Source: Yersinia vastinensis
GTDB lineage: Bacteria > Pseudomonadota > Gammaproteobacteria > Enterobacterales > Enterobacteriaceae
Assembly: GCF_902726565.1 (NCBI RefSeq)
Contig: NZ_CACVAF010000018.1
Span: 1-55,308 of the forward strand
Direction of reading: 5' to 3'
DNA: 55,308 nt
Positions within the stretch are counted from its first letter, which is position 1, and every line of letters begins with the position of its first letter. The notes under the pieces were generated by a model that saw nothing but the letters and a program-made list of their open reading frames with translations, was not told the origin of the DNA and made no database searches. Positions 25,854-36,491 of this stretch are shown in pieces. The position numbers were made by a program, and so were the translations under genes.

Positions 25854-27926
25854 TTATGCCAAGGAAAGAATGAATGCATATTCCAAAGCGATATCTTCAT
25901 AGGCTTTAAAGCGCCCAGATTTACCACCATGCCCTGAATCCATATCGGTGTGAAGCAACAACAAATGGTCATCAGTCTTCATTTCACGGAGCTTGGCAAC
26001 CCATTTGGCAGGCTCCCAATATTGAACTTGGGAATCATGCAAACCTGTGGTGACCAGCATGTGCGGATAGTCTTGGGCCTTAACCTGATCGTATGGGCTA
26101 TATTGCTTAATGTAATCATAATAAGCCTGATCATTCGGGTTGCCCCATTCATCATATTCCCCCGTCGTCAAAGGGATAGATTCATCCAGCATAGTCGTGA
26201 CCACATCAACAAATGGCACCTGCGCGACAATACCTTTATATAATTCTGGGGCCTGATTAATAATCGCCCCCATCAATAGGCCCCCCGCGCTCCCCCCCAT
26301 CGCGAAGACACGCTTAGCATCACCATAACCTTTCGCGACCAAGGTTTTAGTCACATCAATAAAATCATTAAATGTATTCAACTTATTGAGCAGTTTTCCA
26401 TCTTCATACCATTGTTGCCCCAGTTCACCGCCCCCTCGAATGTGGGCCAGTGCAAAGACAAAACCACGATCCAATAGGCTCAAACGACTGCCACTGAATG
26501 CGGGATCCATACTGCTACCATATGAACCATAGCCGTAGACCAACAGCGGATTACGCCCAGAAATAAAGTGATCGCGGTGATAAACTAAAGAGACTGGGAC
26601 TTTTACACCATCCGATGCGGTGACCCAAATTCGCTCACTGCGATATTTTTCCGGTGTGAAATTCTTCACTTCTTGCTGCTTAAGTAACTGACGGGCACCC
26701 GTGTCCATATTCAGCTCATACATTGAGCTTGGTGTGGTCATGGATGAATAGCCATAGCGTAGCAATTCCGTTTCGGGTTCCGGGTTATACGCCAGCCAAG
26801 TCACATAAGTTGGATCATCAAAAGTAATGGACTTCTCTTCATTCGTGACCCAATGAATTTGTCGCAAATGCGTTAGCCCTTCGCTACGTTCTTCCACCAC
26901 CAACCAGTCGCGGAATAAGCTAAACCCCTCCAACATAACATCCGTTCTTGGTGCAATAAGGGATTCCCACCGTGATTCATCAGCAAAATCAGATTGTACC
27001 GGCCCCTCTTCGGCCATTTTGTATAACCCAAAATTCTTGCCATCTTTATTTGAGCGGATGTAAAAATGCTGCTTATAGTGGTCTAAACCGTATTCATGAT
27101 CTTTACGCCGAGGCGCGAACATTTGAGGTAGCGCTTCAGGCTGATCAGCATCCAGCAATAAGATTTCAGATGTGGTGGTGCTGCTCAGATGAATAACGAT
27201 AAAGCGCTCAGAGGTGGTTTTTTCTAAACCAACATAGAATGTGTCATCAGCTTCCTGATAAACCAATTGATCCGACTTAGGATCCGTTCCCACCACATGG
27301 CGATAAACCTGGTAGGGCAATAATGTTTTTTCATGTTTACGCACGTAGTACAGCGTTTTTGAGTCATTCGCCCACTCAAAACTGCCTGACGTATTGCTGA
27401 TCACCTCTTCGTGCCAAGTATCACTTTGTAGCTGCTTGACTCGAATGTCATATTGGCGTCGTGATAAGAAATCCTCAGCAACAGCCAGTAATTGATTATC
27501 CGGGCTAACATCCAAGCCACCCAAAGTGTAAAACTCACTGTCTGCGGCACGCTGGTTTCCGTCTAGCAATGTTTCCCAACTGCTGTCAGCCCAAACGGGT
27601 TGGCGTACATAGATAGCGTATTCATTACCCGGCTCGAAACGAGTTTGGTAACGGTAGCCATTGCGAATATAGGGAACGGACTCTTCCTGTGGCGGAATAC
27701 GAGAAACCATCTCCTGATACAAGGTTTCACGTAATGGCTGCTGTGGTTGTAAAACCGTCTCAGTAAAATCGTTTTCCGCTTGTAAATAGCTCAGAACATC
27801 AGCATCGGTACGCTCATCATCACGTAGCCAATAATAGTTATCTGTACGGGTGTCACCGTGTATTGTCATTGGATAAGGACGTTTTTCTGCCTTTGGGGGT
27901 TTGGTCATTTTCGTTGAGTTGTCCAT
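25854..27926 (-). CDS. ptrB: Oligopeptidase B
   Basis: A 690-residue prolyl-oligopeptidase-family (S9A) serine protease that cleaves after Arg/Lys in short peptides in the cytoplasm. The N-terminal part (to about residue 400) is a seven-bladed propeller. The catalytic domain has the nucleophile in [11 protein letters not shown] (Ser about 532), the acid in TGLHDSQV and the histidine in [11 protein letters not shown]. It is convergent with exoX, 14 bases apart, as in E. coli. It is similar in length to E. coli PtrB (686). Confidence 0.94.
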   Translation of the reverse strand: MDNSTKMTKPPKAEKRPYPMTIHGDTRTDNYYWLRDDERTDADVLSYLQAENDFTETVLQPQQPLRETLYQEMVSRIPPQEESVPYIRNGYRYQTRFEPGNEYAIYVRQPVWADSSWETLLDGNQRAADSEFYTLGGLDVSPDNQLLAVAEDFLSRRQYDIRVKQLQSDTWHEEVISNTSGSFEWANDSKTLYYVRKHEKTLLPYQVYRHVVGTDPKSDQLVYQEADDTFYVGLEKTTSERFIVIHLSSTTTSEILLLDADQPEALPQMFAPRRKDHEYGLDHYKQHFYIRSNKDGKNFGLYKMAEEGPVQSDFADESRWESLIAPRTDVMLEGFSLFRDWLVVEERSEGLTHLRQIHWVTNEEKSITFDDPTYVTWLAYNPEPETELLRYGYSSMTTPSSMYELNMDTGARQLLKQQEVKNFTPEKYRSERIWVTASDGVKVPVSLVYHRDHFISGRNPLLVYGYGSYGSSMDPAFSGSRLSLLDRGFVFALAHIRGGGELGQQWYEDGKLLNKLNTFNDFIDVTKTLVAKGYGDAKRVFAMGGSAGGLLMGAIINQAPELYKGIVAQVPFVDVVTTMLDESIPLTTGEYDEWGNPNDQAYYDYIKQYSPYDQVKAQDYPHMLVTTGLHDSQVQYWEPAKWVAKLREMKTDDHLLLLHTDMDSGHGGKSGRFKAYEDIALEYAFILSLA

Positions 27927-28068
27927 CTGTGTTCGTTATCGCGAGAGTGACATGATTACTTGCTAATGCCAAGCATTCGCCTATGCCGATAAATTAGTTA
28001 AATTAAATCAAATAAATGATAAATAAGATATTTAAAAGGTGTGAAAGCATTTTTAATGAAGGGGATAT

Positions 28069-28104
28069 CAACAGGCGCAGGAAAATTACCACCCGCGCCT
28101 GTTG
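28069..28104. repeat. Inverted repeat between yebF and ptrB
   Basis: CAACAGGCGC and GCGCCTGTTG form a perfect 10-base dyad with a 16-base loop. There is no T-run on either side. It lies 27 bases past the yebF stop on the minus strand and upstream of ptrB, so it could be the yebF transcript 3' structure. Confidence 0.5.
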
Positions 28105-28130
28105 CAAAGCGTCATTTTATTTAATAACAG

Positions 28131-28490
28131 TTATTGAGGCCCATTGTAGGTAATAGAGCCGGCCTTGCAATCGAGCACCACTTGATACGTTTTATCGCCT
28201 TTATTGCCACGGGCGGTCAATGGAACCTGCCAGACATCATCTTTACCTGTAATGTCGACTGCACTAATCCAAACCACCGGGCTATCAGTGCCCAATTGCT
28301 TTTTATCGGCTTCCCAACGCGTTATCCGGTTTTGCAAAAAGTCCCGTTTAACCTGTGTTGCGACCTGAGATTGGTTTAAACCCGGACAAGCAGGTACTTT
28401 TGCTACCCGTGGCTCTTGGGCTTGTACACTGTGGGTAATCCCTGCCAATGCCGTGGCCAATATCAAAGCGAGTCCTGTCTTTCTCATCAT
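28131..28490 (-). CDS. yebF: Secreted protein YebF
   Basis: A protein of about 119 residues with an N-terminal signal peptide (MMRKTGLALILATALAGITHSVQA). The mature domain matches E. coli YebF: CPGLNQSQVATQVKRDFLQNR, DITGKDDVWQVPLTARG, VVLDCKAGSITY, with the conserved cysteine pair. YebF is exported to the periplasm and, in E. coli, across the outer membrane via porins; its role is similar to colicin M immunity (Cmi-like fold). The start is placed at the ATGATG behind GTGGAGGA; the frame opens eight codons earlier. It belongs to the yebFG neighbourhood. Confidence 0.88.
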   Translation of the reverse strand: MMRKTGLALILATALAGITHSVQAQEPRVAKVPACPGLNQSQVATQVKRDFLQNRITRWEADKKQLGTDSPVVWISAVDITGKDDVWQVPLTARGNKGDKTYQVVLDCKAGSITYNGPQ

Positions 28491-28567
28491 TCCTCCACAT
28501 ATTATTATCTCCATCCTATGGCAGGAACGATGACTGAAAGGTAGGTTACAGAGTTAATATTACTGAA

Positions 28568-28915
<348 letters not shown>

Positions 28916-29236
28916 TTAAGCAGCTTGATTTTCTTCAGGTTTGGATTTTTTATCAGCGGCATTCTTTTCAGCTTTGATTTTCGCTTGCCCGTCTGTAGAC
29001 ACGACCGGATTGGCACCGCGTAAAATTTGCCCCAATGCGTCTTTGTTTTCTGCAAGGAAGAAACCTAATGCTTCACGTTGCTCTTCTTCGAGCGTTAAAG
29101 GAGCCTGCGACAACCATTCAGACAAATTATCAGCCAAATCCAGCATTTTATCGTAGGCATCGGCTTCTTTTTTGGTTGTGAAAGTCATTTTTTCCTCACC
29201 CTGTCTTACCACGACGAATTTTATTTCAACGGCCAT
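28916..29236 (-). CDS. yebG: SOS-inducible protein YebG
   Basis: A 106-residue protein matching E. coli YebG: MAVEIKFVVVRQGEEKMTFT, KEADAYDKMLDLADNLSEWL, followed by an acidic and lysine-rich tail (residues about 85-106). YebG is a DNA-damage-inducible protein of unclear biochemical role. Its start at ATG 29236 lies 30 bases from a near-perfect LexA box, so SOS control is conserved. yqfB lies just downstream. Confidence 0.94.
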   Translation of the reverse strand: MAVEIKFVVVRQGEEKMTFTTKKEADAYDKMLDLADNLSEWLSQAPLTLEEEQREALGFFLAENKDALGQILRGANPVVSTDGQAKIKAEKNAADKKSKPEENQAA

Positions 29237-29265
29237 TGATACGGGTCCTTTTTTCTTACAGATGA

Positions 29266-29281
29266 CTGTATATAAACACAG
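29266..29281 (-). promoter_or_regulatory. LexA (SOS) box of yebG
   Basis: CTGT-N8-ACAG with an AT-rich centre, and TA/TC flanks extending toward the TACTGT...ACAGTA consensus. It lies 30 bases upstream of yebG, where the promoter is expected. Confidence 0.88.
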
Positions 29282-29329
29282 TATAATGTAATTATTTGGA
29301 GCGATGCAACCACCATCGCCCCACTGTGA

Positions 29330-30712
29330 TTATTTTAATAACCGGGCTTTGCAGTTTTTGCCTTTGATTTTACCTTGCTGTAACTGCGCCAATGCGCGTT
29401 TGGCGCATGCTTTACGAATGGCCACATAAGCATGAACAGGGAACATGTCGATTTTACCGACATCCGCCGCAGTCAGACCGGCATCTCCGGTTAATGCCCC
29501 GAGAATATCTCCTGGGCGAATTTTAGCTTTACGCCCGCCATCGATGCACAGCGTGACCATTTCAGGTTCAAGCAAAGTATTGGCACTGCGACTCACCTGC
29601 TCCGCTGGCGTCCATTTCAGTTTGATTTGCAGATAATCTTCAATCGCATGGGCTCGAGCCATTTCTTGTGGTGTGCACAGGCTCACTGCCAGACCGCTCA
29701 TTCCTGCTCGCCCGGTACGACCAATGCGATGTACGTGAACTTCGGGATCAAATGCCAACTCGAAGTTAACCACCAGAGCCAAATCTTTAATGTCCAAGCC
29801 GCGGGCCGCAACATCCGTAGCGACTAAAACCCGGCAACTACGATTAGAGAAGCGCACCAATACTTGATCACGGTCACGTTGCTCTAAATCGCCATGCAAG
29901 GCCAACACACTGATACCACGTGATTCCAAAGCCTCATACACACTTTGGCAATCTTTCTTCGTGTTACAAAACACCACGCAAGACTCGGGTTGGTAGTGAC
30001 TAAGGACTGAAATCAACAGTGGTAAGCGTTTTTCGCGGGTGGTTTCGAAAAAGACCTGCTCAATGGCTGGTGCTTCATCGCCATCATCAACTTCAACATT
30101 CAATGGCTGGCGCTGAACCCGTGCGCTGATTTGTTCAATACCGGCCGGATAAGTGGCAGAGAACAATAAAGTTTGGCGCTGTGGCGGGGTGTAGGCAATG
30201 ACATCGTCAATGGCATCGGTAAAGCCCATATCCAGCATGCGGTCGGCTTCATCCAAGACCAAAATCTTAAGCTCATCAAGTACCAGTGTTTTCTTTCGTA
30301 AATGTTCCTGAATACGCCCCGGTGTTCCTACCACAATATGCGGAGCATGAACCAGAGAATCGAGTTGATGACCCATAGGCTGGCCACCACACAACGTCAG
30401 GATTTTAATATTCTGGGTAAAACGAGCTAAACGGCGTAATTCTTTGCTGACTTGGTCGGCTAATTCGCGGGTAGGACACAAAACTAGCGCCTGAGTCACG
30501 AACTCACCCACCGCAATTTTGTCGAGTAAACCAATGCCGAATGCCGCAGTTTTACCACTGCCGGTTTTGGCTTTTGCCCGAACATCCTGCCCACTGAGGA
30601 TTGCCGGTAGTGCTGCGGCTTGTACCGGTGTCATCTCGGTATAGCCAAGTTCATTAAGATTGGACAACTGCTCAGTTGGCAGCGTCAAGGAAGAAAAGGA
30701 AGTTGTGCTCAC
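29330..30712 (-). CDS. dbpA: ATP-dependent RNA helicase DbpA
   Basis: A 460-residue DEAD-box helicase. Motifs in order: MTPVQAAALP (Q motif), AKTGSGKT (I), PTRELA (Ia), GTPGR (Ib), DEADRMLDMGF (II), SATYPA (III), HGDLEQRDRD (IV/V), VATDVAARGLD (V) and HRIGRTGR (VI). The C-terminal domain (DGGRKAKIRPGDILGALTGD to KIKGKNCKARLLK) is the RNA-binding domain that recognises hairpin 92 of 23S rRNA, so it acts in 50S assembly. The start is taken as GTG 30712, giving E. coli length (457). The frame stays open for 38 more codons. Confidence 0.94.
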   Translation of the reverse strand: MSTTSFSSLTLPTEQLSNLNELGYTEMTPVQAAALPAILSGQDVRAKAKTGSGKTAAFGIGLLDKIAVGEFVTQALVLCPTRELADQVSKELRRLARFTQNIKILTLCGGQPMGHQLDSLVHAPHIVVGTPGRIQEHLRKKTLVLDELKILVLDEADRMLDMGFTDAIDDVIAYTPPQRQTLLFSATYPAGIEQISARVQRQPLNVEVDDGDEAPAIEQVFFETTREKRLPLLISVLSHYQPESCVVFCNTKKDCQSVYEALESRGISVLALHGDLEQRDRDQVLVRFSNRSCRVLVATDVAARGLDIKDLALVVNFELAFDPEVHVHRIGRTGRAGMSGLAVSLCTPQEMARAHAIEDYLQIKLKWTPAEQVSRSANTLLEPEMVTLCIDGGRKAKIRPGDILGALTGDAGLTAADVGKIDMFPVHAYVAIRKACAKRALAQLQQGKIKGKNCKARLLK

Positions 30713-30831
30713 GGCAGTAACTCTTATAACTGGATGGAATGGCAGCGATGGCCTGAAGGCAAGCGCAAGATTTTGGCGCGATAATACCAGAGATGGAGCC
30801 ATTGCCGGAACTATACTGTGACACACTGAAT

Positions 30832-30847
30832 ACGCAATCGTTTTCGT
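30832..30847 (+). promoter_or_regulatory. PurR operator of purT
   Basis: The 16-base sequence ACGCAATCGTTTTCGT differs by one base from the PurR consensus ACGCAAACGTTTTCGT. It overlaps the -35 region of a promoter with TATACT at 30861-30866 and lies 59 bases before purT. PurR repression of purT is known in E. coli. Confidence 0.85.
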
Positions 30848-30905
30848 CGCGGTTTTACCCTATACTACGCCGGTAAAATTTTCCCACTGATGTAGGTATC
30901 TAACT

Positions 30906-32087
30906 ATGCTGACTATTGGAACCGCTCTGCGTCCAAACGCCACCCGTGTCATGTTGCTAGGCTCTGGTGAGCTGGGTAAAGAAGTGGCGATTGAATGCCA
31001 GAGATTGGGGCTGGAAGTAATTGCCGTTGATCGCTATGCCGATGCGCCCGCGATGCATGTCGCCCATCGCAGCCATGTGATTAATATGTTGGATGGTACA
31101 GCGCTAAAACAGTTGGTCGAACAGGAAAAACCACACTATATCGTGCCCGAAATTGAAGCTATCGCCACCGATATGCTGGTTGAATTAGAGAGTTTGGGGC
31201 AGCACGTCGTGCCTTGTGCGCAAGCCACTCGCCTGACCATGAACCGCGAAGGTATTCGCCGCCTGGCGGCAGAAACGCTGCAATTACCCACCTCAAGTTA
31301 CCAATTTGCCGATACTGAAAGTGCATTCCGCCAAGCAGTTAATGACATTGGCTACCCGTGCATTGTTAAGCCAGTCATGAGTTCTTCAGGCAAAGGCCAG
31401 AGTCTGATCCGCCGTGAGGAGCAACTTCAATCTGCGTGGGATTATGCGCAACAAGGTGGCCGGGCCGGTGGAGGCAGAGTCATTGTTGAAGGTTTGGTCC
31501 GCTTTGATTTCGAAATTACCCTGCTGACCATCAGTGCCGTTGATGGTATTCATTTCTGTGCGCCAATTGGCCACCGCCAAGAAGATGGCGATTATCGTGA
31601 ATCCTGGCAACCACAGATGATGAGCGAAACCGCGCTGGCGCAAGCAAAAGATATCGCTTCACGCGTGGTGAAGGCACTGGGCGGTTACGGACTATTTGGC
31701 GTAGAACTGTTTGTGTGTGGCGATGAGGTGATTTTCAGCGAAGTTTCACCGCGACCACATGATACCGGAATGGTGACATTAATTTCGCAAAACATGTCTG
31801 AATTTGCTTTGCATGTCCGCGCATTTCTCGGTCTGCCGATCGGCACTATCCGCCAGTATGGCGCGGCGGCATCAGCCGTCATTTTACCTGAACTAACCAG
31901 CCAGAATATTGCTTACCATGGGCTGGAAACTGCCTTGGTAGGTGATACGCAAATTCGCCTATTTGGTAAACCAGAGATTGCGGGTAAGCGGCGTTTAGGT
32001 GTGGCATTGGCGGTAGCTGATGACATTGATACCGCGATTGAAGTGGCGAAGCAGAGTGCAGCCGCTGTCATTGTGAGTGGGAAATAA
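30906..32087 (+). CDS. purT: Formate-dependent GAR transformylase 2
   Basis: A 393-residue ATP-grasp enzyme that makes formylglycinamide ribonucleotide from GAR, formate and ATP in purine synthesis. N-terminal [19 protein letters not shown] is the PreATP-grasp domain. [14 protein letters not shown] is the ATP-binding loop, and [17 protein letters not shown] the metal-binding and GAR-binding segment. The start ATG 30906 is preceded by a good promoter with a PurR box. Divergent from dbpA; in E. coli it also follows yebG. Confidence 0.95.
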   Translation: MLTIGTALRPNATRVMLLGSGELGKEVAIECQRLGLEVIAVDRYADAPAMHVAHRSHVINMLDGTALKQLVEQEKPHYIVPEIEAIATDMLVELESLGQHVVPCAQATRLTMNREGIRRLAAETLQLPTSSYQFADTESAFRQAVNDIGYPCIVKPVMSSSGKGQSLIRREEQLQSAWDYAQQGGRAGGGRVIVEGLVRFDFEITLLTISAVDGIHFCAPIGHRQEDGDYRESWQPQMMSETALAQAKDIASRVVKALGGYGLFGVELFVCGDEVIFSEVSPRPHDTGMVTLISQNMSEFALHVRAFLGLPIGTIRQYGAAASAVILPELTSQNIAYHGLETALVGDTQIRLFGKPEIAGKRRLGVALAVADDIDTAIEVAKQSAAAVIVSGK

Positions 32088-32104
32088 TTATTAACTCCAT
32101 AAAT

Positions 32105-32127
32105 AAACCCGCCAGTACGGCGGGTTT
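32105..32127. terminator. Terminator between purT and yoaH
   Basis: AAACCCGCC-N5-GGCGGGTTT is a perfect stem with A/T ends that can terminate in both directions between the convergent genes. Confidence 0.8.
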
Positions 32128-32146
32128 AAAGGCATCCTGCAAGGGG

Positions 32147-32404
32147 CTACCCCTCGTAGTGGTCTTCTATTTCGTCAGCATCCGGTTCATCATCACGGCG
32201 ATAATCTGACTCACCATGGTCATCAAAGTCAGTGTCTTCAAAGATAGGCATGGCTTGTGGATCGTTCTGATGCCGTTCACGGATTTCGGCGGCCACCAAG
32301 GCAATCGCCTCACCACTGCTCATCCCTTCCGACATGAATTGGTGAATACGTTCGACAGCTTCTTGCTGTTCCTCATGAGAAAGTGAAGGCATACCCGCTA
32401 ACAT
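32147..32404 (-). CDS. yoaH: UPF0181 protein YoaH
   Basis: An 85-residue protein. Its first 50 residues match E. coli YoaH ([24 protein letters not shown], then [15 protein letters not shown]). The C-terminal 35 residues are a longer and much more acidic tail ([20 protein letters not shown] and on) than the E. coli protein of about 59 residues. Function unknown. It is divergent from pabB, as in E. coli. Confidence 0.88.
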   Translation of the reverse strand: MLAGMPSLSHEEQQEAVERIHQFMSEGMSSGEAIALVAAEIRERHQNDPQAMPIFEDTDFDDHGESDYRRDDEPDADEIEDHYEG

Positions 32405-32589
32405 TGATTTATCTCCTACATATAATTGATTAAGTATACCTGTTTATTCTTAGTTCAGGTGAATTGCCTGCCCCAAGTAAACTGACACCAAATATTGTGA
32501 TAATTTATGTTAATCTTCCGCACCGCGTGTTGCGAACATGCAATTTCGCCACCGTCTAACCGCGACCCGAAAGAAAAGAATAGTGACTC

Positions 32590-33957
32590 ATGAGTGTGAA
32601 ATCCCTGACCTGCAAAATCTTACCCTATCAGCCTGATGCCCTACTCCAGCAATTTGCGCCGCTCGCCCATCAAGCTTGGGCCATGCTATTGCATTCTGGA
32701 TTTGCTGAACACACCCATAATCGTTTTGATATTTTGGTTGCCGACCCACGGGTAACCCTGACGACTCGCGGCCAGCAAACAGAAATTGTTAGTGCGCAAG
32801 GGTCGGAATTCTCTCTTGACGATCCATTTTCTTTACTACAGCAACAACTGGATAAATTCTCTCCCTCAATACCTCCTCACCCTGACTTGCCTTTTTTGGG
32901 GGGGGCATTGGGGCTATTTGGTTACGACCTCGGGCGCCGGGTCGAGAAATTACCTCAATTGGCAGAGCAAGATATCGCGTTGCCCGATATGGCTGTCGGC
33001 TTGTATGACTGGGCAATAATTGCCGACCATCATTTGCAGAAACTGACTTTGGTCTGCCACGGTGATGCTGAACAGCGCCTTCAGTGGTTACAGCAGCAGA
33101 AAGCTCCTATCGCCTCCACGCCTTTCAAATTGACCAGTCAGTGGCAAGCCAACATGTCGCGCGAGCAATATGGTGATAGATTCCGTCAAATTCAAGAATA
33201 CCTGCACAGTGGCGACTGCTATCAAATCAATTTGGCTCAAAGATTCAGTGCAAAATATCGGGGTGATGAATGGCAAGCTTTCCTATCATTAAGTCGCAGT
33301 AATAGAGCCCCTTTTTCGGCTTTTCTTCGCCTGCCACACAACGCTATATTGAGTGTCTCGCCAGAGCGCTTTTTATGGCTGGAGAACCGTCAGATTCAGA
33401 CCCGCCCGATTAAAGGTACGCTGCCACGCTTGAATGACCCTGAGCAGGACCGTTTACAAGCGGAGCGATTAGCAAATTCGACAAAAGATCGCGCGGAAAA
33501 TCTGATGATAGTTGACCTCTTGCGCAATGATATTGGCCGCGTCGCCCAACCCGGCACGGTGCGTGTTCCAGAGCTATTCGTGGTCGAGCCTTTCCCGGCG
33601 GTGCATCACTTGGTCAGCACTATTACCGCGACACTGCCCGCCGCATCGACAGCAACAGATTTGCTTCGGGCCTGTTTCCCGGGCGGGTCGATAACCGGAG
33701 CGCCTAAAATCCGCGCGATGGAGATCATCGAACAATTAGAACCGCAGCGTCGTAATGCCTATTGCGGTAACATTGGCTATATTAGTTGCTGCGGCACAAT
33801 GGATACCAATATTACTATCCGCACCCTGCTAACAGAAAACGGCAAAATATATTGCTCTGCTGGCGGGGGCATTGTGGCTGATAGTCAGGAACAGGCTGAA
33901 TATCAGGAAACATTTGATAAAATCGCTCGCATATTACCTCAACTGGAAAATATATAA
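32590..33957 (+). CDS. pabB: Aminodeoxychorismate synthase component I
   Basis: A 455-residue chorismate-utilising enzyme that, with PabA glutaminase, turns chorismate to 4-amino-4-deoxychorismate for folate synthesis. It has the anthranilate synthase-I-like fold: SVSPERFL, then QTRPIKGTLPR, NLMIVDLLRNDIGRV, FPGGSITGAPKIRAMEIIE and YCGNIGYI. The PIKGT lysine is the family catalytic residue of PabB (Ala in TrpE). The length equals that of E. coli (453). The nudL gene follows after seven bases and is probably cotranscribed. Confidence 0.94.
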   Translation: MSVKSLTCKILPYQPDALLQQFAPLAHQAWAMLLHSGFAEHTHNRFDILVADPRVTLTTRGQQTEIVSAQGSEFSLDDPFSLLQQQLDKFSPSIPPHPDLPFLGGALGLFGYDLGRRVEKLPQLAEQDIALPDMAVGLYDWAIIADHHLQKLTLVCHGDAEQRLQWLQQQKAPIASTPFKLTSQWQANMSREQYGDRFRQIQEYLHSGDCYQINLAQRFSAKYRGDEWQAFLSLSRSNRAPFSAFLRLPHNAILSVSPERFLWLENRQIQTRPIKGTLPRLNDPEQDRLQAERLANSTKDRAENLMIVDLLRNDIGRVAQPGTVRVPELFVVEPFPAVHHLVSTITATLPAASTATDLLRACFPGGSITGAPKIRAMEIIEQLEPQRRNAYCGNIGYISCCGTMDTNITIRTLLTENGKIYCSAGGGIVADSQEQAEYQETFDKIARILPQLENI

Positions 33958-33964
33958 TTAATGA

Positions 33965-34600
33965 GTGAGCTATTCCGTGAGTGACTTGTTTGTGAATCAA
34001 TCTGCTATGAATAAATTACTTATAAATAAATCAATTGTTGGTAAACCACTGGCTGAGTTTATTAGTCGATTCCAACTGCAACAGCCGCAACCGGGTATCT
34101 TTTCCGCCCATAGCCGCCATGCGGCAGTATTAATTCCGATTATTTGCCGACCTGAACCCACCTTATTGCTGACAAAACGTTCAGACCACTTGCGCAAGCA
34201 TGCGGGGCAAGTCGCTTTCCCCGGTGGTAAAGCAGACCCACAAGATAGCTCGTTAATTGCCACTGCGCTGCGTGAAGCACAAGAGGAAGTTGCCATTCCC
34301 TCTGCGGCTGTACATGTGTTGGGTCAATTGGCACCACTGGATAGCTCCAGTGGCTATCAGGTCACACCTATCGTCGGTTTAGTTCCTGATAATATTGCCT
34401 TTCATGGCAATGAAGATGAAGTCGCCGGGCTGTTTGAGATTCCCTTGCATGAGGCCCTAAGTTTATCTCGCTACTATTCGCTGGATATCCATAGAGGAGG
34501 AATCAATCATCGGATCTACCTTTCATGGTATGAAAGCCAATTCATCTGGGGTTTGACTGCCGCGATTATTCGTCGCTTGGCACAGCAGGTCAGTATTTGA
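33965..34600 (+). CDS. nudL: Nudix hydrolase, probable CoA pyrophosphatase
   Basis: A protein of up to 211 residues. The Nudix box is GGKADPQDSSLIATALREAQEEVAI (residues about 92-116), preceded by the NuCoA signature LLTKRSDHLRKHAGQVAFPGG, typical of coenzyme A diphosphatases. Matches E. coli NudL (YeaB). The frame opens with GTG 33965, seven bases after the pabB stop. In-frame GTG 33977 and ATG 34007 are alternative starts, so the N-terminus, which is longer than in E. coli, is uncertain. It is coupled to pabB and followed by sdaA. Confidence 0.9.
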   Translation: MSYSVSDLFVNQSAMNKLLINKSIVGKPLAEFISRFQLQQPQPGIFSAHSRHAAVLIPIICRPEPTLLLTKRSDHLRKHAGQVAFPGGKADPQDSSLIATALREAQEEVAIPSAAVHVLGQLAPLDSSSGYQVTPIVGLVPDNIAFHGNEDEVAGLFEIPLHEALSLSRYYSLDIHRGGINHRIYLSWYESQFIWGLTAAIIRRLAQQVSI

Positions 34601-35051
34601 CATTAAAGCCAGATACTTAGTATGGGTAATGAGTGACAAACTTCACAGCCTCTGCGCTAAAAAGTCTGAATTGCAGCATAAAGCGATCCCTATCACCCCA
34701 TCATATCGATTTTTACTCTACTTTCTCTGCACAACCATTTTAAAAAAACTGTAAACTGGCCTGTCAGCGTTATGAAATATCTGTAAAATATCTTTCATCA
34801 CTATAAACCACTAAAAATGTAAGGTTAAAGCCTGATAGTGATAACAATAAATTGGTAGCGATATATCACTGTTGCGGCATCAATTAGGTGCGGCTAACAC
34901 CAGTAGGACCCAAATTAACAGGGCCTGTGGTAGCAATACTTAACCGAAGTAACCTGCTGCTTTCCACAGAGCTCTTATACTTAATACAAATATTCTCAGC
35001 CATAAACATGTGTACTGGGAATAACAAAAAGCTTTGTTAAGGAGTTTTAGC
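34601..35051. other. Leader and promoter region of sdaA
   Basis: About 450 bases without a gene. sdaA transcription in enterobacteria is controlled by Lrp and other global factors, and Lrp sites are too degenerate to place by eye. No terminator or conserved element is evident. Confidence 0.35.
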
Positions 35052-36416
35052 GTGATTAGCGTTTTTGACATGTTCAAGATTGGTATTGGCCCGTCCAGCT
35101 CACACACTGTGGGTCCAATGAAAGCCGGTAAAGAGTTTGCCGATTTGCTGGTGACTCAAGGGTTGATGCCATCGGTCACGCGTGTCGCCGTCGATGTTTA
35201 CGGCTCACTGTCACTGACCGGGAAAGGTCACCACACTGATATCGCCATTATTATGGGTCTGGCTGGCAACATGCCAGACACCGTTGATATCGACAGCATT
35301 CCTGCTTTTATTCGTGATGTAGAGTTACGCCAGAAACTGATGCTAGCCAATGGCTTGCATGAAGTTGATTTCCCTCGTGAGGGCGGGATGGTCTTTCGCA
35401 GTGATAATCTGCCGCTGCATGAGAATGGCATGCAAATCCACGCCTTTGCTGGGGATGAGAAAGTCCTGAGCAAAACCTATTACTCAATCGGCGGTGGTTT
35501 TATTGTCGATGAAGAGCATTTTGGTAAAGCGGCAGTCAATGCCGTTAGCGTCCCCTATCCATTTAATTCTGCGGCAGAAATTCTGGCAAACTGCGAGCAA
35601 ACCGGTATGTCTATCTCCGGTATGGTGATGCAGAATGAGCTGGCAATGCACAGCAAAGAAGAGATTGAATCCTACTTCACTGCGATTTGGCAGACTATGC
35701 GTGCTTGTATTGATCGCGGCCTGAATACCGAAGGCGTGTTACCTGGACCGCTGCGGGTTCCCCGCCGTGCTTCCGCATTGCGACGTCTATTGGTCTCTTC
35801 GGATAAACTGTCCAGCGATCCAATGAATGTTATTGATTGGGTCAATATGTTCGCGCTGGCGGTCAACGAAGAAAATGCAGCCGGGGGGCGTGTGGTAACC
35901 GCACCTACGAACGGAGCCTGCGGTATCGTCCCTGCGGTATTAGCCTATTATGATCATTTTATTGAACCAGTGACCCCGGAAATCTTTATTCGTTACTTCC
36001 TGTCATCAGGGGCGATTGGCATTTTGTATAAGATGAATGCGTCAATTTCCGGTGCAGAAGTGGGTTGTCAGGGGGAAGTCGGTGTGGCTTGTTCTATGGC
36101 GGCGGCGGGTTTGGCCGAGTTACTGGGTGCAAGTCCGGTGCAGGTATGTATCGCTGCTGAAATTGGCATGGAGCACAATTTGGGACTGACGTGCGACCCA
36201 GTAGCGGGTCAGGTGCAAGTTCCTTGTATTGAACGCAATGCCATTGCCTCGGTTAAAGCGATTAACTCTGCACGTATGGCGATGCGCCGCACCAGCGAGC
36301 CGCGGGTTTCGCTGGACAAAGTTATCGAAACGATGTTTGAGACAGGTAAAGATATGAATGCCAAATATCGCGAGACTTCTCGCGGCGGTTTGGCTATTAA
36401 AGTGCAATGTAATTAA
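35052..36416 (+). CDS. sdaA: L-serine dehydratase (deaminase) 1
   Basis: A 454-residue iron-sulfur enzyme that converts L-serine to pyruvate and ammonia. VFDMFKIGIGPSSSHTVGPM is the family N-terminus. The SDH alpha domain carries conserved cysteines (NGACGIVPAV, EVGCQGEVGVACSM, LGLTCDPVAGQVQVPCIERN), three of which hold the [4Fe-4S] cluster. The start GTG 35052 follows AAGGAG and gives exactly the E. coli length; the frame opens at a TTG six codons earlier. It is monocistronic with a strong terminator. Confidence 0.95.
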   Translation: MISVFDMFKIGIGPSSSHTVGPMKAGKEFADLLVTQGLMPSVTRVAVDVYGSLSLTGKGHHTDIAIIMGLAGNMPDTVDIDSIPAFIRDVELRQKLMLANGLHEVDFPREGGMVFRSDNLPLHENGMQIHAFAGDEKVLSKTYYSIGGGFIVDEEHFGKAAVNAVSVPYPFNSAAEILANCEQTGMSISGMVMQNELAMHSKEEIESYFTAIWQTMRACIDRGLNTEGVLPGPLRVPRRASALRRLLVSSDKLSSDPMNVIDWVNMFALAVNEENAAGGRVVTAPTNGACGIVPAVLAYYDHFIEPVTPEIFIRYFLSSGAIGILYKMNASISGAEVGCQGEVGVACSMAAAGLAELLGASPVQVCIAAEIGMEHNLGLTCDPVAGQVQVPCIERNAIASVKAINSARMAMRRTSEPRVSLDKVIETMFETGKDMNAKYRETSRGGLAIKVQCN

Positions 36417-36445
36417 TTTCTTTTAGTGGCAAAATTCGCCATCAA

Positions 36446-36471
36446 AAAAGGGGAGCCGAAGCTCCCCTTTT
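36446..36471. terminator. Bidirectional terminator between sdaA and yoaE
   Basis: AAAAGGGGAGC-CGAA-GCTCCCCTTTT forms an 11-base stem with a stable CGAA loop. It lies between convergent genes and has A and T tails for both strands. Confidence 0.88.
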
Positions 36472-36491
36472 CATTTGACGCTGTTAGCGGT

